DNA of 64,000 bases, taken from contig JAOWBW010000358.1 in NCBI GenBank assembly GCA_026119855.1, forward strand, positions 62,001 through 126,000. Reading direction: 5' to 3'. The notes beneath the pieces were generated by a model. The model made no database searches. It saw nothing but the letters and a program-made list of their open reading frames with translations, and had not been told where the DNA came from. The DNA is from Campanula takesimana. Taxonomy: Eukaryota; Streptophyta; Magnoliopsida; Asterales; Campanulaceae. Both the position numbers and the translations under genes were made by a program. Shown one piece after another: positions 22,367-33,100 of this stretch (positions are counted from its first letter, which is position 1; every line of letters begins with the position of its first letter).

Positions 22367-22654
22367 GAGACTAAACTAGTAAGCACAGAAACATCCGTCA
22401 ACTCCCACCATAGAATGAACACCTTTGAACACATTTTACTCCCATATTGACTTGACATTGCCTTGCCTCCCTGCTCAAGTACTAAGGCAAGGTGAAACCA
22501 AGCGACGTTTCAACCCCTCCGTGTTAGATTGTTCTTGCCTCCCCAAATCAGCTTCTACCTTGATTTCTCCCCGCAAGTCTAACTTTGCCTTCTCCCTCCA
22601 GACCCACCTTCCTCGCAATGCTTCCCCTTGAAACTTAAACATACCTTGTTTCTT

Positions 22655-23923
22655 TCATCGTCTTCTCTTGGTCTGAACACGCTCTCTGTTAGGGCACTTG
22701 GACTTCCACACCGCGTTGATCAATTTTGTGTCCTTCTCCCCCCTAACATACCGTTTCTTGATGTCTCTCCTTTCCACACCAATAGGCCGGTTCTTTCGCC
22801 TCTTGCTCCCACCGGAGCGAACATCGACATTGTAGGTAGAGTACAACATCTTCTCCTTGACCCCATGAGCTATCACCTTAGCTCCTTTTGTGATTTCCCA
22901 AGACCCACCCATGAAGGTTACCCCATATCCCTCATTGTCAAGTTGTCCCACAGAAATCACTCTCCTCCTCAAGTCCGGAACATGCATCACATCGTGCAAT
23001 TGTAAAACAACCCCGTTAGGTGTCTTCATCATCACATCCCCCTTACCTTTGATTTTCAATGGTTGATCATCACCAAGATAGACAACCCCAAAATCTCCAG
23101 TTTTATACCGCTCCATTGTTTCTGCATCCCCACTAGCATGACAAGAAGCTCCAGAATCCAACACCCAATCTTCACCCGACTGCTCCTCTCCTAGGATTAA
23201 TACATCCTCATCATTCACCATGTGTGCATCACCATCCTTATCCGGACAGTCATAACTACTATGACCTAGCGCGCCACAATTGTAGCACTTGACCGGTTTT
23301 TTCCCCTTTTTCGGTCCTCCCATTCCCCTATTTCTCTCCACCCTAAGTGCAGCCCCATCTGCGGAAGATTCTCCCCTTTTCTCTTTCCTTCTCAACTCCT
23401 CTTGAAGGATGAGATCTCTAACTTCCGTATACACCAATGGTGTTTTCGACGTACTAATCGTTGTGACAGTTACCTCCCAACTATCTGGCAACGATTTTAG
23501 TAGAAAACATGCTAACACTTCATCGAAGAAAGTAATATGGACGCTTTTTAATTGGTCCACCATACCTATGAAACTGCCGATATGACTCGCTGCTGTCTGC
23601 CCCTCCGACATCTTCGCATTCGCAAACCTCTTTATCAAATGTACCTTATTGATATTCGACGGCTTCTCATACATGTCTGACAGCATCTGTAGCAACCCCA
23701 CCGTTGTCTTGGCCTCCATCTCGTTCCGTGCAACGTCGTCGGTTAGAGCGCTCCTCACCGCTCCTAACGCCTTCCGATCTAACGTCTCCCAATCCCCTTG
23801 TGACATGTCTTCGGGTTTCGCACCTAAGGGTTTATGAAGATCCTTACAATAAAGGTAATCTTCAACCCTTGTCCTCCAAAACGTGAAATTCACACCGTTG
23901 AATTTCTCGATTGAGTTCTTCAT
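22655..23923 (-). CDS. Gag-protease polyprotein of the gag-only element
   Basis: A 422-residue ORF with no break, starting MKNSIEKFNGVNFTFW about 90 bp after the 5' LTR. Layout: a Copia-type gag core (residues about 10-190, with KFNGVNFTFWRTRVEDYL), a CCHC zinc knuckle CYNCGALGHSSYDC near residue 215, and an aspartic protease start WVLDSGASCHASGD near 258 followed by a protease-like body (MHVPDLRRRVISVGQL). After about residue 365 it becomes a basic Lys/Arg-rich tail in place of integrase and stops at 22655. Gag packages element RNA into cytoplasmic particles. The intact frame and near-identical LTRs suggest a fairly recent insertion. The remaining 300 bp to the PPT have no ORF of note. Confidence 0.88.
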   Translation of the reverse strand: MKNSIEKFNGVNFTFWRTRVEDYLYCKDLHKPLGAKPEDMSQGDWETLDRKALGAVRSALTDDVARNEMEAKTTVGLLQMLSDMYEKPSNINKVHLIKRFANAKMSEGQTAASHIGSFIGMVDQLKSVHITFFDEVLACFLLKSLPDSWEVTVTTISTSKTPLVYTEVRDLILQEELRRKEKRGESSADGAALRVERNRGMGGPKKGKKPVKCYNCGALGHSSYDCPDKDGDAHMVNDEDVLILGEEQSGEDWVLDSGASCHASGDAETMERYKTGDFGVVYLGDDQPLKIKGKGDVMMKTPNGVVLQLHDVMHVPDLRRRVISVGQLDNEGYGVTFMGGSWEITKGAKVIAHGVKEKMLYSTYNVDVRSGGSKRRKNRPIGVERRDIKKRYVRGEKDTKLINAVWKSKCPNRERVQTKRRR

Positions 23924-24002
23924 TTTGATTGCTTCACAAAGTCCCCAAGAACGTGATTCAAAATAATCAACTAATGAAACTTTGAATCCTCCTAACCAAA
24001 GC

Positions 24003-24015
24003 TCTTGATACCAGT
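24003..24015 (-). promoter_or_regulatory. Primer-binding site of the gag-only element
   Basis: Minus strand ACTGGTATCAAGAGC follows the 5' LTR; TGGTATCA matches the initiator tRNA-Met complement. Confidence 0.75.
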
Positions 24016-24525
24016 TGTTGGGAATTTAGTGGTACCCCGTTGCAATCTAGATCAAGAACAATAAACCCACAAGCACAATAATGAGAGAATCACACACACA
24101 AGAACACAAGAATTGTTTACCCGGTTCATTAAACACATGAACTACGTCCGGGGGAAATTGCCAAGTCAATATATTATTAGACACCTTCTAATATGTTGCT
24201 ACAATGTGTTCTAGGTCGTATCTATGCTTATATAGCAGTACAAGGAAGCCCTAGTCGAATTAGGAAGAGATCGTGTCAAAACAGGAAACAAATCAGTCCA
24301 GCCGGCAGACCGAGCGCCCGCCTGGGTCCATGCGAGAGCCCGCTTACCTCCTTCGCCAGGACCACTCCGTCTGATTAAGACCAGGAGCCCGCCTGGTGTA
24401 GACCAGGCGCCCGCTCGCCTCTCCGCCCAGGAATTCTCCTCCGCTTAGAACCCTTCTTGATCTCTACCAACTCCCCCGACTTAGACTCCTTTTCTTCCTC
24501 GTAGTTTAGGACTCCAATCCTAACA
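24016..24525 (-). repeat. 5' LTR of the gag-only element
   Basis: Same ends as the 3' LTR; a few substitutions only (for example within the GC-rich cluster at about 24305-24420). Confidence 0.9.
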
Positions 24526-25585
24526 ATATACCACATCAACACATTTAACGGACTTATGGATGACCCATTGATGCCACCACCACCATCACCGCCACTTCTA
24601 CAAGCACCACCACCAATTTGAGGATCGGAAGTGGTTTGATATTTCTTGTAAATAGTGGTTAAATCATTTTCGATCCCTCTTATAATACCACCAATTACAT
24701 CATAATAAGCCCCTTCACCTAGATCGTGATACAAATTATCATAATATAATTTCAACATTTCTTACAAACCGGTCAACAAAATCTTGGATCGAAAACTTTA
24801 GCTACCAAAAAAAAGGTTTGGTATGTCCTTTAAATATTTTTCCCACTTCTCTCTCATTTGCTTCATGGAAAAAACCGGCTAGAGTATCATCCCAAAATTC
24901 ACTAAACACCATTGCAACATTTATGCAATGATCCAAAACAAGATTTAAAGTTGGGCAATAAATACCCATTAACTCAATAGTAGCTTCTTTGAAGACCTTT
25001 AAAATTTCCAACACATTGGAACAAGCATCCCATTAAAAGGGAAATATATTCTCCCGATAGTTTATACTAGTCAAAAATGCATAAACCTCCTTGTAAAACA
25101 TAGATTGAGACAACATTCTATAGGTGGAATTCCACCTATGCGTAACATCGGGAGCGAATCTTATTTCCTTCACACCTTTGTTCTTACAAAACCGAAGCCA
25201 TTTGTTTTGAATGGAAGCAAATCTACCAATATAGGTAATATCATTTCTAATAGGACTAATCGTGGGACTCGTGGTGTTTAAAAATTCTTTAACACATAAA
25301 TTTAAAATATGACATATACATCTAACATGAAAAAATTTCTCACCAATAGACGGTTGACAAAATGGTAATTATATCAGGTAAACTAGCCGTATTATCACTT
25401 GCATTATCAAAAGCAATTGAATAAACTTTTCCAACCAAATTATTTTCATTCAAAATAGTGAGAAATTTGTTTGCAATATTTTTAGCACTAAGTTGAGTAT
25501 CAAAATCCTTAAATGCAATTAATCATTTTTGTATAGTCCATGATTTGTCGACCCAAGGACATGTAACATCCATATAACTATGGTA
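24526..25585 (-). pseudogene. hAT-superfamily transposase relic
   Basis: Read on the minus strand from about 25585: YMDVTCPWVDKSWTIQK, then IAFDNASDNT (about 25415), HVRCICHILNLCVKE (about 25320), DVTHRWNSTYRML (about 25140) and a C-terminal part ending LYYDNLYHDLGEG (about 24740). The RCxCHILNLxV and TRWNSTYxML blocks are hallmarks of plant hAT (Ac/RICESLEEPER-type) transposases. It is broken by stops and frameshifts (near 25350, 25035, 24795), and the zinc finger and the dimerisation domain end are not seen. No terminal inverted repeats were found. Confidence 0.82.
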
Positions 25586-26689
25586 TTGCCAAGATAGGAT
25601 TTGTCTCTCTTCTCAAGAGAGATATCTGCTTAGGCCACTCGAAGAGTGAGATTGATGAAATGCGTGGCCACGCTCAAATGAATTGATGTGTTCTATGTCA
25701 TTTGCTCATATCAATCTACTAAGGATCGAGAAAGCATTGGACAATATAAGTTGACGTGGACCATGACTTATGTCCAATATGATATCGCGTGACAAAAGGA
25801 TTGTGATATGTTTTATGAGGATAAACGAACTTCGTTAAGTTAATATTAATTGGGTAATCCTGATGGGTTTCTTGAGTCCGCTCATGATTTATGATATCAA
25901 ATGATTTTGATCTCATTGCCAACTTAATATAATCCTATGGGATCACACACAAAGAACGAATCATAAAAGGCTAAAATTGAAATTTCGAAAAGGGCTAAAA
26001 TTGGAAAATCGAGAAAAAGTTGAAAAATCTGGAATCGAGGCTTGGTCCAGCTGGACCTATGTCTTGACCCGGTCGGACCCAAGCATGGTCCGGTCGGACC
26101 CCTCTAATGACCCGAGCGGACCTCTGTTCCGAATTCCAGATTTTTCAGCTCCGAATTTTGACGGGATTTTGACCTATTTTTCCTAAAGGGTTTGGGTTTA
26201 ATAAGTATAAATACCTCTCTCTATACCCTATTCAAACTAATTGATATTGTATCATTATTGGTAGACTCCATATATTTGAAAAACATATTCTTGAGTTTAG
26301 ATTGAGAATCAAAAGCTCAAGAACACCATTAAATTCATAGGGCCTTTTCATGGAAAGAGTTTCTATTGGATCTAGCAATCCGGATCTAGAATTGTTCTAG
26401 ATATTCGTTCACGTGTGGATACACATAGAGGGTGCTTCCTTTAGCATTTCAAGTTTGTGTTCCTGAGATCGTGATCCGAAGAACGCGAAGGAAATCAAAT
26501 CATAAAGCTTGAAGACTTGAAGATTTGAAGATTCAAGATCCAAAATTTAAACGCATAACAACGGTTAGTATTTTAAACTCATCTCGTATTTAATTTAATC
26601 ATCATGAATGGATTCGGGGCTTTTGGGTTTTATTCTTGTTTTTTATATGTTGTTTCCGCTGCGCATGATCCCTCAAAACCCAACACGAT
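25586..26689 (+). repeat. LTR remnant, probably Copia, plus orientation
   Basis: No ORF. Plus strand has TATAAATA near 26207 in a CT-rich context, a GC-rich cluster with GGTCGGACC units (26068-26120) and a right end CCCTCAAAACCCAACA at about 26689. No primer-binding site follows, so it is a solo or 3' LTR. The left boundary is set only by where the hAT relic stops. Confidence 0.4.
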
Positions 26690-27413
26690 GCACAACCCTT
26701 ATCTTGATCTGCGAAGACTAAAAACCATTCTTCCCATAAAACATTTGGATCGATGGTTCTATTCCTGAAATCATCTGCTTCGGCAGCGGAATACCAAGAT
26801 CTCACAACCATTCAGCTATGATGCCAATCATTAGAGCAAAACAAGAAAATAGGGAATCACGAATATTAAATCCACACATAAGAACACAAAAATTTACGTG
26901 TTTCACCTATTTGGCTATGACCACGAACAAAGAGAGAATATATTACCAACAATGGAAATCACATATAAAAAATTTACTAATCTAGTGAACGAATTATTGA
27001 TCACAGTAATCTTGATTTTGCAGCCTTAGATCTAGAATTACAGATATTTTTTGTATCTCTTTGAACTTCTCTCTAGTTGACAAGTTGATTATACTAGGGG
27101 TAGAGGGTATTATTTTTACTATTCTTAATACCTAAACCTTGGCAATAAGGAATCCTTATTCTTGTAAAGAAAGCAACTTGATTCTCATAAAGAACTACAA
27201 TCCTTATTCTTGAATAAGTTCATAATCCTTGTATCAAGGAAACACTTCATCAGCCGGCACCTAGGCGCAAGTTTACGTGTCTCGCACGAGACTAACTCAT
27301 GCACGCTCGTGCCACTCTGTGCATACGACCATGTCAAATCCCACATGAACTACTTGATTTTTGTTAGGGCATATCCTTGATCAAATACAATTTATTCAAA
27401 GGAAAATTCCTAA
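26690..27413 (-). mobile_element. Truncated 5' end of a minus-strand LTR element
   Basis: In minus orientation an LTR-like stretch starts TGTTAGGAATTTTCC (27413) and ends near 26833, followed by a PBS-like TTGGCATCATAGC and about 40 codons of a possible gag start (MVVRSWYSAAEADDF from 26811). It is then cut by the plus-oriented LTR remnant at about 26690. The LTR holds GCACGAGAC and GCACGCTCGTGCC in a GC-rich patch (27250-27330). Confidence 0.4.
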
Positions 27414-28127
27414 CAAAAAGAAAATTTATTGTGTAAATAGTATCTTGTTAAGGGCAATCTTTTTAATTGAAATATAAATTTAGTAAGAATAATTGATGTA
27501 GTAAATGAAGAATGTACAATCATTATAGTATAGTGTCAATAACCCTCCCTATTTTTATTTTTGTTGGTTTGAGTGTTAATAGACTTACCCTTCTTCTTTT
27601 TCTTTTCTTCTTCTTTTTTTTTCTTTATTCACGCTAGTAGGCTTACCTTACCTTTAAGGGCCGAAAACGTAAAAAGTTTACATGATGGGTGCTATGAGCT
27701 TTAGGTCCTAGCGATAACTAACTTTTCGGTTGGATTATTCGATTTAAGAGGTAGTGTTTTGTTCTTTATTTGTTTGGAGTTTAGGGCCCAAATCAAACTC
27801 TTCTTCATCAATTTTTTTTTTAATGTGGGCTATTTTTTGTTTTTTATTTTGACAGCGGAAGGGGAAAATTGAACTCGAATCATCATTTAGGAAGACCAAG
27901 TTTATACAGTGTAAACTAAAACATTAGCATTTTCCTAATAACATTTTCCTAATGTAGGTCTTGTATTTTGCAGTAGCATTTGGATTGAACCCGAATCTTC
28001 ATTTAGGGTTTACGGCCCATCCAAAACGACTCTACATGTATCCTCCGTTTGGCCCGACCCTATGATCAATGGACCCGAATGTGCTTTGACTCAATTTTTT
28101 ATTTTAACTTTTGAAATATCAGCCTGA
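27414..28127. other. Unassigned AT-rich spacer
   Basis: No gene or clear repeat. It contains a pyrimidine tract of CTT/TTC units at about 27588-27630. Confidence 0.5.
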
Positions 28128-28132
28128 ATATG

Positions 28133-28505
28133 ATGCGGAAGTGTACCAGAGAAAACGCTGCACAAGTCTCGAAGAACGGGGAGTTGTTACACGAACAAAA
28201 CCCATAAAATTAAACTTAAAAGGATTTCCAAATCAAGAAACTTTGAGAGAAAACAGGAAGAACCAAATCTGATTAATAATTTTGGGAATCAAGCTATTTT
28301 CTACAGCTCTTGTCTGACCCACTTATATAGGCAGCCAATACATGTGAAGAAGGAACGAAATACTATGAAATGTGAAAGAAAAATGAAACAAAGCCACAAA
28401 GTCACTGTTCGATGTACTGATCAGTTGGAGTGCTGGTACATTTCCCATGTATTGATTCTTATAAATCTCTTTGTCTTCTAAGTCTCCATGAGATGTTCCA
28501 CATCA
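28133..28505 (-). repeat. 3' LTR of CRM-like copy C
   Basis: In element sense TGATGTGGAACATC to CTTCCGCAT. Preceded (element sense) by the purine tract AAGTGGGAGGGAC at 28506-28518. Confidence 0.85.
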
Positions 28506-29949
28506 GTCCCTCCCACTTGAGAAGAACTCGCCATCAAGTTAACTGGAGGATCAGGATACATAGGCACGTCAGAGGAAGGGTAGTACAAGGAAAGGTCTGC
28601 CACATTAAATGTCTTGGAAATACCCATACTAGCACGTAGGTCCACCACATAAGCATTATCATTGATGCGCTTCAAAACTTTGTAAGGTCCAAACTTCTTT
28701 GGTTGCAACTTGTGATACTTCGCAGCAGGAAACCTCTCCCTACGCAAGAAAACCATCACATCATCACCTTCTTCAAACACACCAATACGACGATGTTTAT
28801 CTGAAGCAGCCTTGAACTTTGCATTAGTGCCCTCCAATTTTGCCCTAACTTCCGCCTGAATAGCTTGTGAGTCCCTTGCAATTTTCTAGCTGCAACACTA
28901 TACCCCGGAACATTAGGAAGCTTCACCAAATCCACAGCATGACGGGGAGTTTGCACATAAACAATAGAGAAAGGCGACTTTCCTGTAGAACTATAAACTG
29001 CACTATTAAATGCAAACTCAGCTTGAGGAAGATCTTGATCCCATTGCTTTGGGTGTTCCCCACATATACACCGAATCAAATTACCCAAGGTCCTATTAAC
29101 CACTTCTATTTGGCCATCCGTTTGAGGATGAGCAGTGCTACTAAATATCAGCGAAGTGTCAAACATCTTCCACAGAGTTATCCAAAAATGACTTAAAAAT
29201 TTAGTATCTCTATCAGAAGTAATGGATACCGACACTCCATGTAAACGCACCACCTCACGGAAAAACAAACGAGCAATATGTGAAGCATCCGATGTTTTTC
29301 GACATGGAATGAAATGTACCATCTTAGAAAATTTGTCCACCACAACAAACACCGAATCAACTCCTCTCTGAGTCTTTAGAAGTCCAAGAACGAAATCCAT
29401 TGATAAGTCCTCCCATATGCCATTTGGAACAGGTAGAGGGGTATATAAACCCGTGTTGTGGGACTGCCACCTTCGAACCTAACAAGTATAACATTTACGC
29501 ACAAACCCACGCACATCTTTCTTCAATTGTGGCCAGTAATCTTCAATTGTGGCCAGTAATATCGTGACTCAAGACTAGAAGTAGTCTTCTCAACCCCCAA
29601 ATGACCACTAAGGCCTCCCCATGCAAATCACAAATTAATTTTTCTCTCAGAGAAATACGAGGAATGCATAGAAAATTACCTTTAAAGAGATAACCATCAT
29701 AGATGTGAAAATCATCTTGTGTTTCATTGGTCTTACAAATTAGCCACACTTCCTTGAAATCGTCATCCTCTTCGTACAATTCTTTCATAACTCCAAATCT
29801 CACAGCCTCATTATGCATGGTCACTAGCAAGGTTGCTCTCCTACTCAACGCATCTGTCACTTTATTTTGTTGCCAGACTTGTGCTTCAAAATAAAGGGAA
29901 ATCGTTATAGATAATCCGCCATCGAGCATGCATCTTGCTGATCTGCTTC
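28506..29949 (-). pseudogene. Copy C integrase and pol C-terminus
   Basis: Read from high to low coordinates: VTDALSRRATLLVTM (RNase H end), a broken zinc-binding region, then from 29400 MDFVLGLLKTQRGVDSVFVVVD, PCRKTSDASHIARLFF, SDRDTKFLSHFW (catalytic Asp) and HPQTDGQIEVVNR (catalytic Glu), and a C-terminal module with FGPYKVLKRIND ending near 28478. Frameshifts near 29540 and 28800; a 20-bp tandem duplication at 29521-29560 (CTTCAATTGTGGCCAGTAAT twice) disrupts the region before the core. Confidence 0.82.
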
Positions 29950-31293
29950 TGACTGTTAATGTACTTCAAGGCTTGATGATCGGTGTAAAGAAAAAATTGA
30001 TTAGGAATCAAATAATATTCCCAATGCCTTAAAGCATGCACCACTGCATAAAATTATTGCTCATAGGTAGACCACTTTTGACGTGCATCACTCAGCTTTT
30101 CACTAAAGAAAGCACTACTGGTCTTCCTTCTTAAGATAACATAGCTCCAATGCCAATGCCACATGCATCACACTCCACCACAAATAACTTGTCAAAATTT
30201 GGTAGTGCTAAACATGGAGCAGTTGTTACCTTCTCCTTGATCTCTTTAAAACTTTGTCACTACTGAGGTCCCCAATGAAAATTCCCTTTCTTCAAGCAAT
30301 CTGTTAAAGGGGCCACAATTGAACTGAAATTTCGAATGAACCTTCTATAAAGGTCGCCAAGCCATAGAAGCTACGACCATCAGACACTGTCTTTGGAGTA
30401 GGCCACTCCTAAATTGCTGCAACCTTTGACTCATCAACCCGAATGCCATCTTTGCCCACAATAAAGCCTAAGAAAACAAGGCTTGTCGTCATGAAGTCAC
30501 ACTTTTTCAAGTTGACATATAACTTATTCGCCTGCAAAACTTGAAGCACTTGGCCTAGATGTCCAAAATGCTCTTTTTTGTTAGCACTATAAATTAAAAT
30601 ATCATCAAAATAGACCATTAGAAATTTACAAATAAAAGGCTTCAAGACTTCATTCATCAACCTCATGAAAGTGATAGGTGCATTGGATAAACCAAAAGGC
30701 ATCACCAACCACTCGTATAACCCTTCTTTGGTTTTGTATGCTGTCTTCCATTCATCACCAGGGCGAATACGTATCTGATGATACCCACTCTGAAGATCTA
30801 TATTTGAGTAAACACAAGCTCGAGATAGGAAATCGAGCATATCCTCTAATCTCGGTATAGGAAAACTATAACGCACAGTAATCTTGTTGATAGCTCTACT
30901 ATCGATGCACATCCTCCATGAGCCATCTTTCTTTGAAGTTAACAAAGTTGGTACAGCACATGGACTTATACTTACTTGAATGGATCCCTTCTTTAATAGA
31001 TATTCTACCATCTCTTGCAAAATTGCACTCTCCTTGGGATTCATCTGATAGTGAGGTAAGTTAGGCAAAGTTGCTCCAGGAACTAGGTCAATGGCATGTT
31101 GTATGTCCCTCATATGAGGTAGACCTTGTGGTAACTCGTCTGGCATCACGTCTTGAAACTCCTCTAACAACTCACGAACCTTGGGAGGATATTCACCCTT
31201 TGTTTCCACAGTGAGGACACCCTTTACTACTAAGGACACCATTTCTTTTGATTGCTTTGCATCCGCCCAAAAATCTGCACCATTGTTAGTCAA
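29950..31293 (-). pseudogene. Copy C reverse transcriptase and RNase H
   Basis: The open part (31293-30409) covers the RT: DGSWRMCIDSRAINKITV, YSNIDLQSGYHQIRIRP with the first catalytic Asp, WLVMPFGLSNAP and VYFDDILIYS with the YFDD box, then LVFLGFIVGKDGI. A stop near 30409 (in a Gln position of copy B) ends the frame; from there to 29950 the connection and RNase H are recognisable only in pieces across several frames. Confidence 0.82.
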
Positions 31294-33056
31294 AAAAAAA
31301 TATTTCTTTCCCGGGGCTGACTTCTTCCTGAACCTTAAGATGTTTCACATAGGGAGTCAAAGTAATTCTCTTACCTCCCCACATAAACCTGTAAACATTA
31401 TCCTTACACATGTGTACAACATCTATGTCCAATTTCCAAGGCCGGCCTAGCAAGATATGACATGCATCCATTTCTACTACATCACAAACAATATTATCAG
31501 AATACGAGCCAATTGTCAAGGGAACTTGACATCTGTTTACCACCCTAACCGTCTCCACATCCTTAATCCAACCAATTTTATATGGTTCAGGATGCTTTTC
31601 AACAGGTAACTCCAATTGTTCAACTAGTTGTTTAGATATGATATTTTCTGAACTACCACTATCTATAACAACATCAAAGCGTTGATTAGAAATACGGCAC
31701 CTAGTTATGAAGAGTTTATGGTGCTGAGTTTCCTCCTCCTTCTTAGGCGAAAGCAATAGTCGACGCACCACGAATGTGTTAGACCTCAACTCTTCTTCCT
31801 GAGCTTCATCATCAGATTCTCCTCCATAAGCTAAGTCTTCTACATCATCACCCTTGTCTCCATGTTCCACTATGTTCACCTGCCGTCGATCAGGACAATT
31901 ATTTGAGTGATGTCCCGGCTTTCCACACCTATAACACCTGTCTCCCATGAATTTTTGATAAGGATTAGGAAGTTTGGGTGGAGGTTGCTTAGCACTTGTC
32001 TTCTTTGCTTCTCCACTGTCATCCATTGCTTTCTTGTCATCACGATTCCAAAAACCCTGGGGTTCTTGATCTTCCTTATGACCCTCCTTTGTATTAAACC
32101 GGTTTCCTCCCAATATTGTTCTAGACATGCCACTTTGAGCACTTTTCTTAGTTCGCAAATTTGCTTTAGCCTTCATCGACAAATTATAAGCCTCAGAAAG
32201 CATAAGAATTGGTTGAATACCAATCTCATCCCGCACACTTCCATTGAGTCCATCAAGAAACCTGGAGACGAGTTGCCCCTCCGTCTCTAACACATTGTTA
32301 CGAGAAAGCAATCGGAGAAATTCAGAGTGATAATCATGATCATTACGCTCACCTTGAGTACAATGTTGAAACTGAGAATACAAGTGTTGCTCATAGTCTG
32401 ATGGCAAAACTCTAGCCATGAGAAGGCATTTCATTTTAGGCCACGCCCTTACTGGTTGTTTTCTTTGTCGACGCCTCAGGTTCTGCAATTGTTCCCACCA
32501 CGACGATGCTCCTCCTTTCAACCGGTAAGCCACTAACTTGACTAGACGTTCTTCAGGAATTTCCATGTACTTGAAAAATCTCTCAATTTCTGCAATCTAG
32601 TCTAAGAAGTCCTCAATACCCAAGTTACCATTAAAGGCTGGAACATCTACCTTTAATTTGAACTCATCTTGTCCTCGTCGCCTATGTTGAAACCCTCCTT
32701 GAATCTGATTTCCATAGCCAAAATTAAGATATGGAGCATCGTTATCTGATGAATAATCCTCGTACACTTGATTCCTATGAAGATTTATATTGACACGTTC
32801 TCGTTGCTGCTCTATGTTGGCAGCTGTGCGGTTAGGAGCCAATCTCCCACCCCGGTCAAACTGCTGATCTTGTCCAGCGACATGCATACGGACAAGACGA
32901 TTAATCACCATTTCCAAAGCTGCTTGTCCTTGAGTCATTTGAACGCGTGTTTTTCGCTAACTCCTGGTCAATACAATCTAAGCGTTCAGTCTGAAGTTGA
33001 GTACCTGCTGATGATGACCCATCTTCATCTCCTACTGCTGGTGTAGTACCGGCCAT
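31286..33056 (-). pseudogene. Copy C gag-protease
   Basis: Starts MAGTTPAVGDEDGSS at 33056. It contains a frameshift near 32945, a nonsense codon near 32598 (in FLD-IAEIERFF), then a 426-codon open part with gag core ERLVKLVAYRLKGGASSWW, zinc knuckle CYRCGKPGHHSNNC (about 31930), an acidic linker, protease DSGSSENIISK (about 31660) and HILLGRPWKL (about 31445). It ends at 31286, overlapping the RT block in another frame. Confidence 0.82.
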
Positions 33057-33100
33057 TGATAATAACCCCGGAACAGGAAAATCCTGCTCTGATGCCAACT

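Larger units (their letters stand above)
21845..24525 (-). mobile_element. Non-autonomous gag-only LTR retrotransposon (TR-GAG-like)
   Basis: Complete element of 2.68 kb with two LTRs of about 510 bp, a PBS and a PPT, but only gag plus a protease start between them and no integrase or RT. The flanks ATATG (left) and ATATA (right) are a one-mismatch target duplication. Gag-only LTR elements of this kind are known in plants as TR-GAG; they must borrow RT and integrase. Gag resembles Ty1/Copia gag. Confidence 0.85.

Noticed and set aside
24526..24560. Continuation of the minus-strand Copia RT across the gag-only element (a WY dipeptide at the edge)
   Set aside because: The sequence right of the element reads as the hAT relic tail, and the WY match is too short to support Copia continuity.
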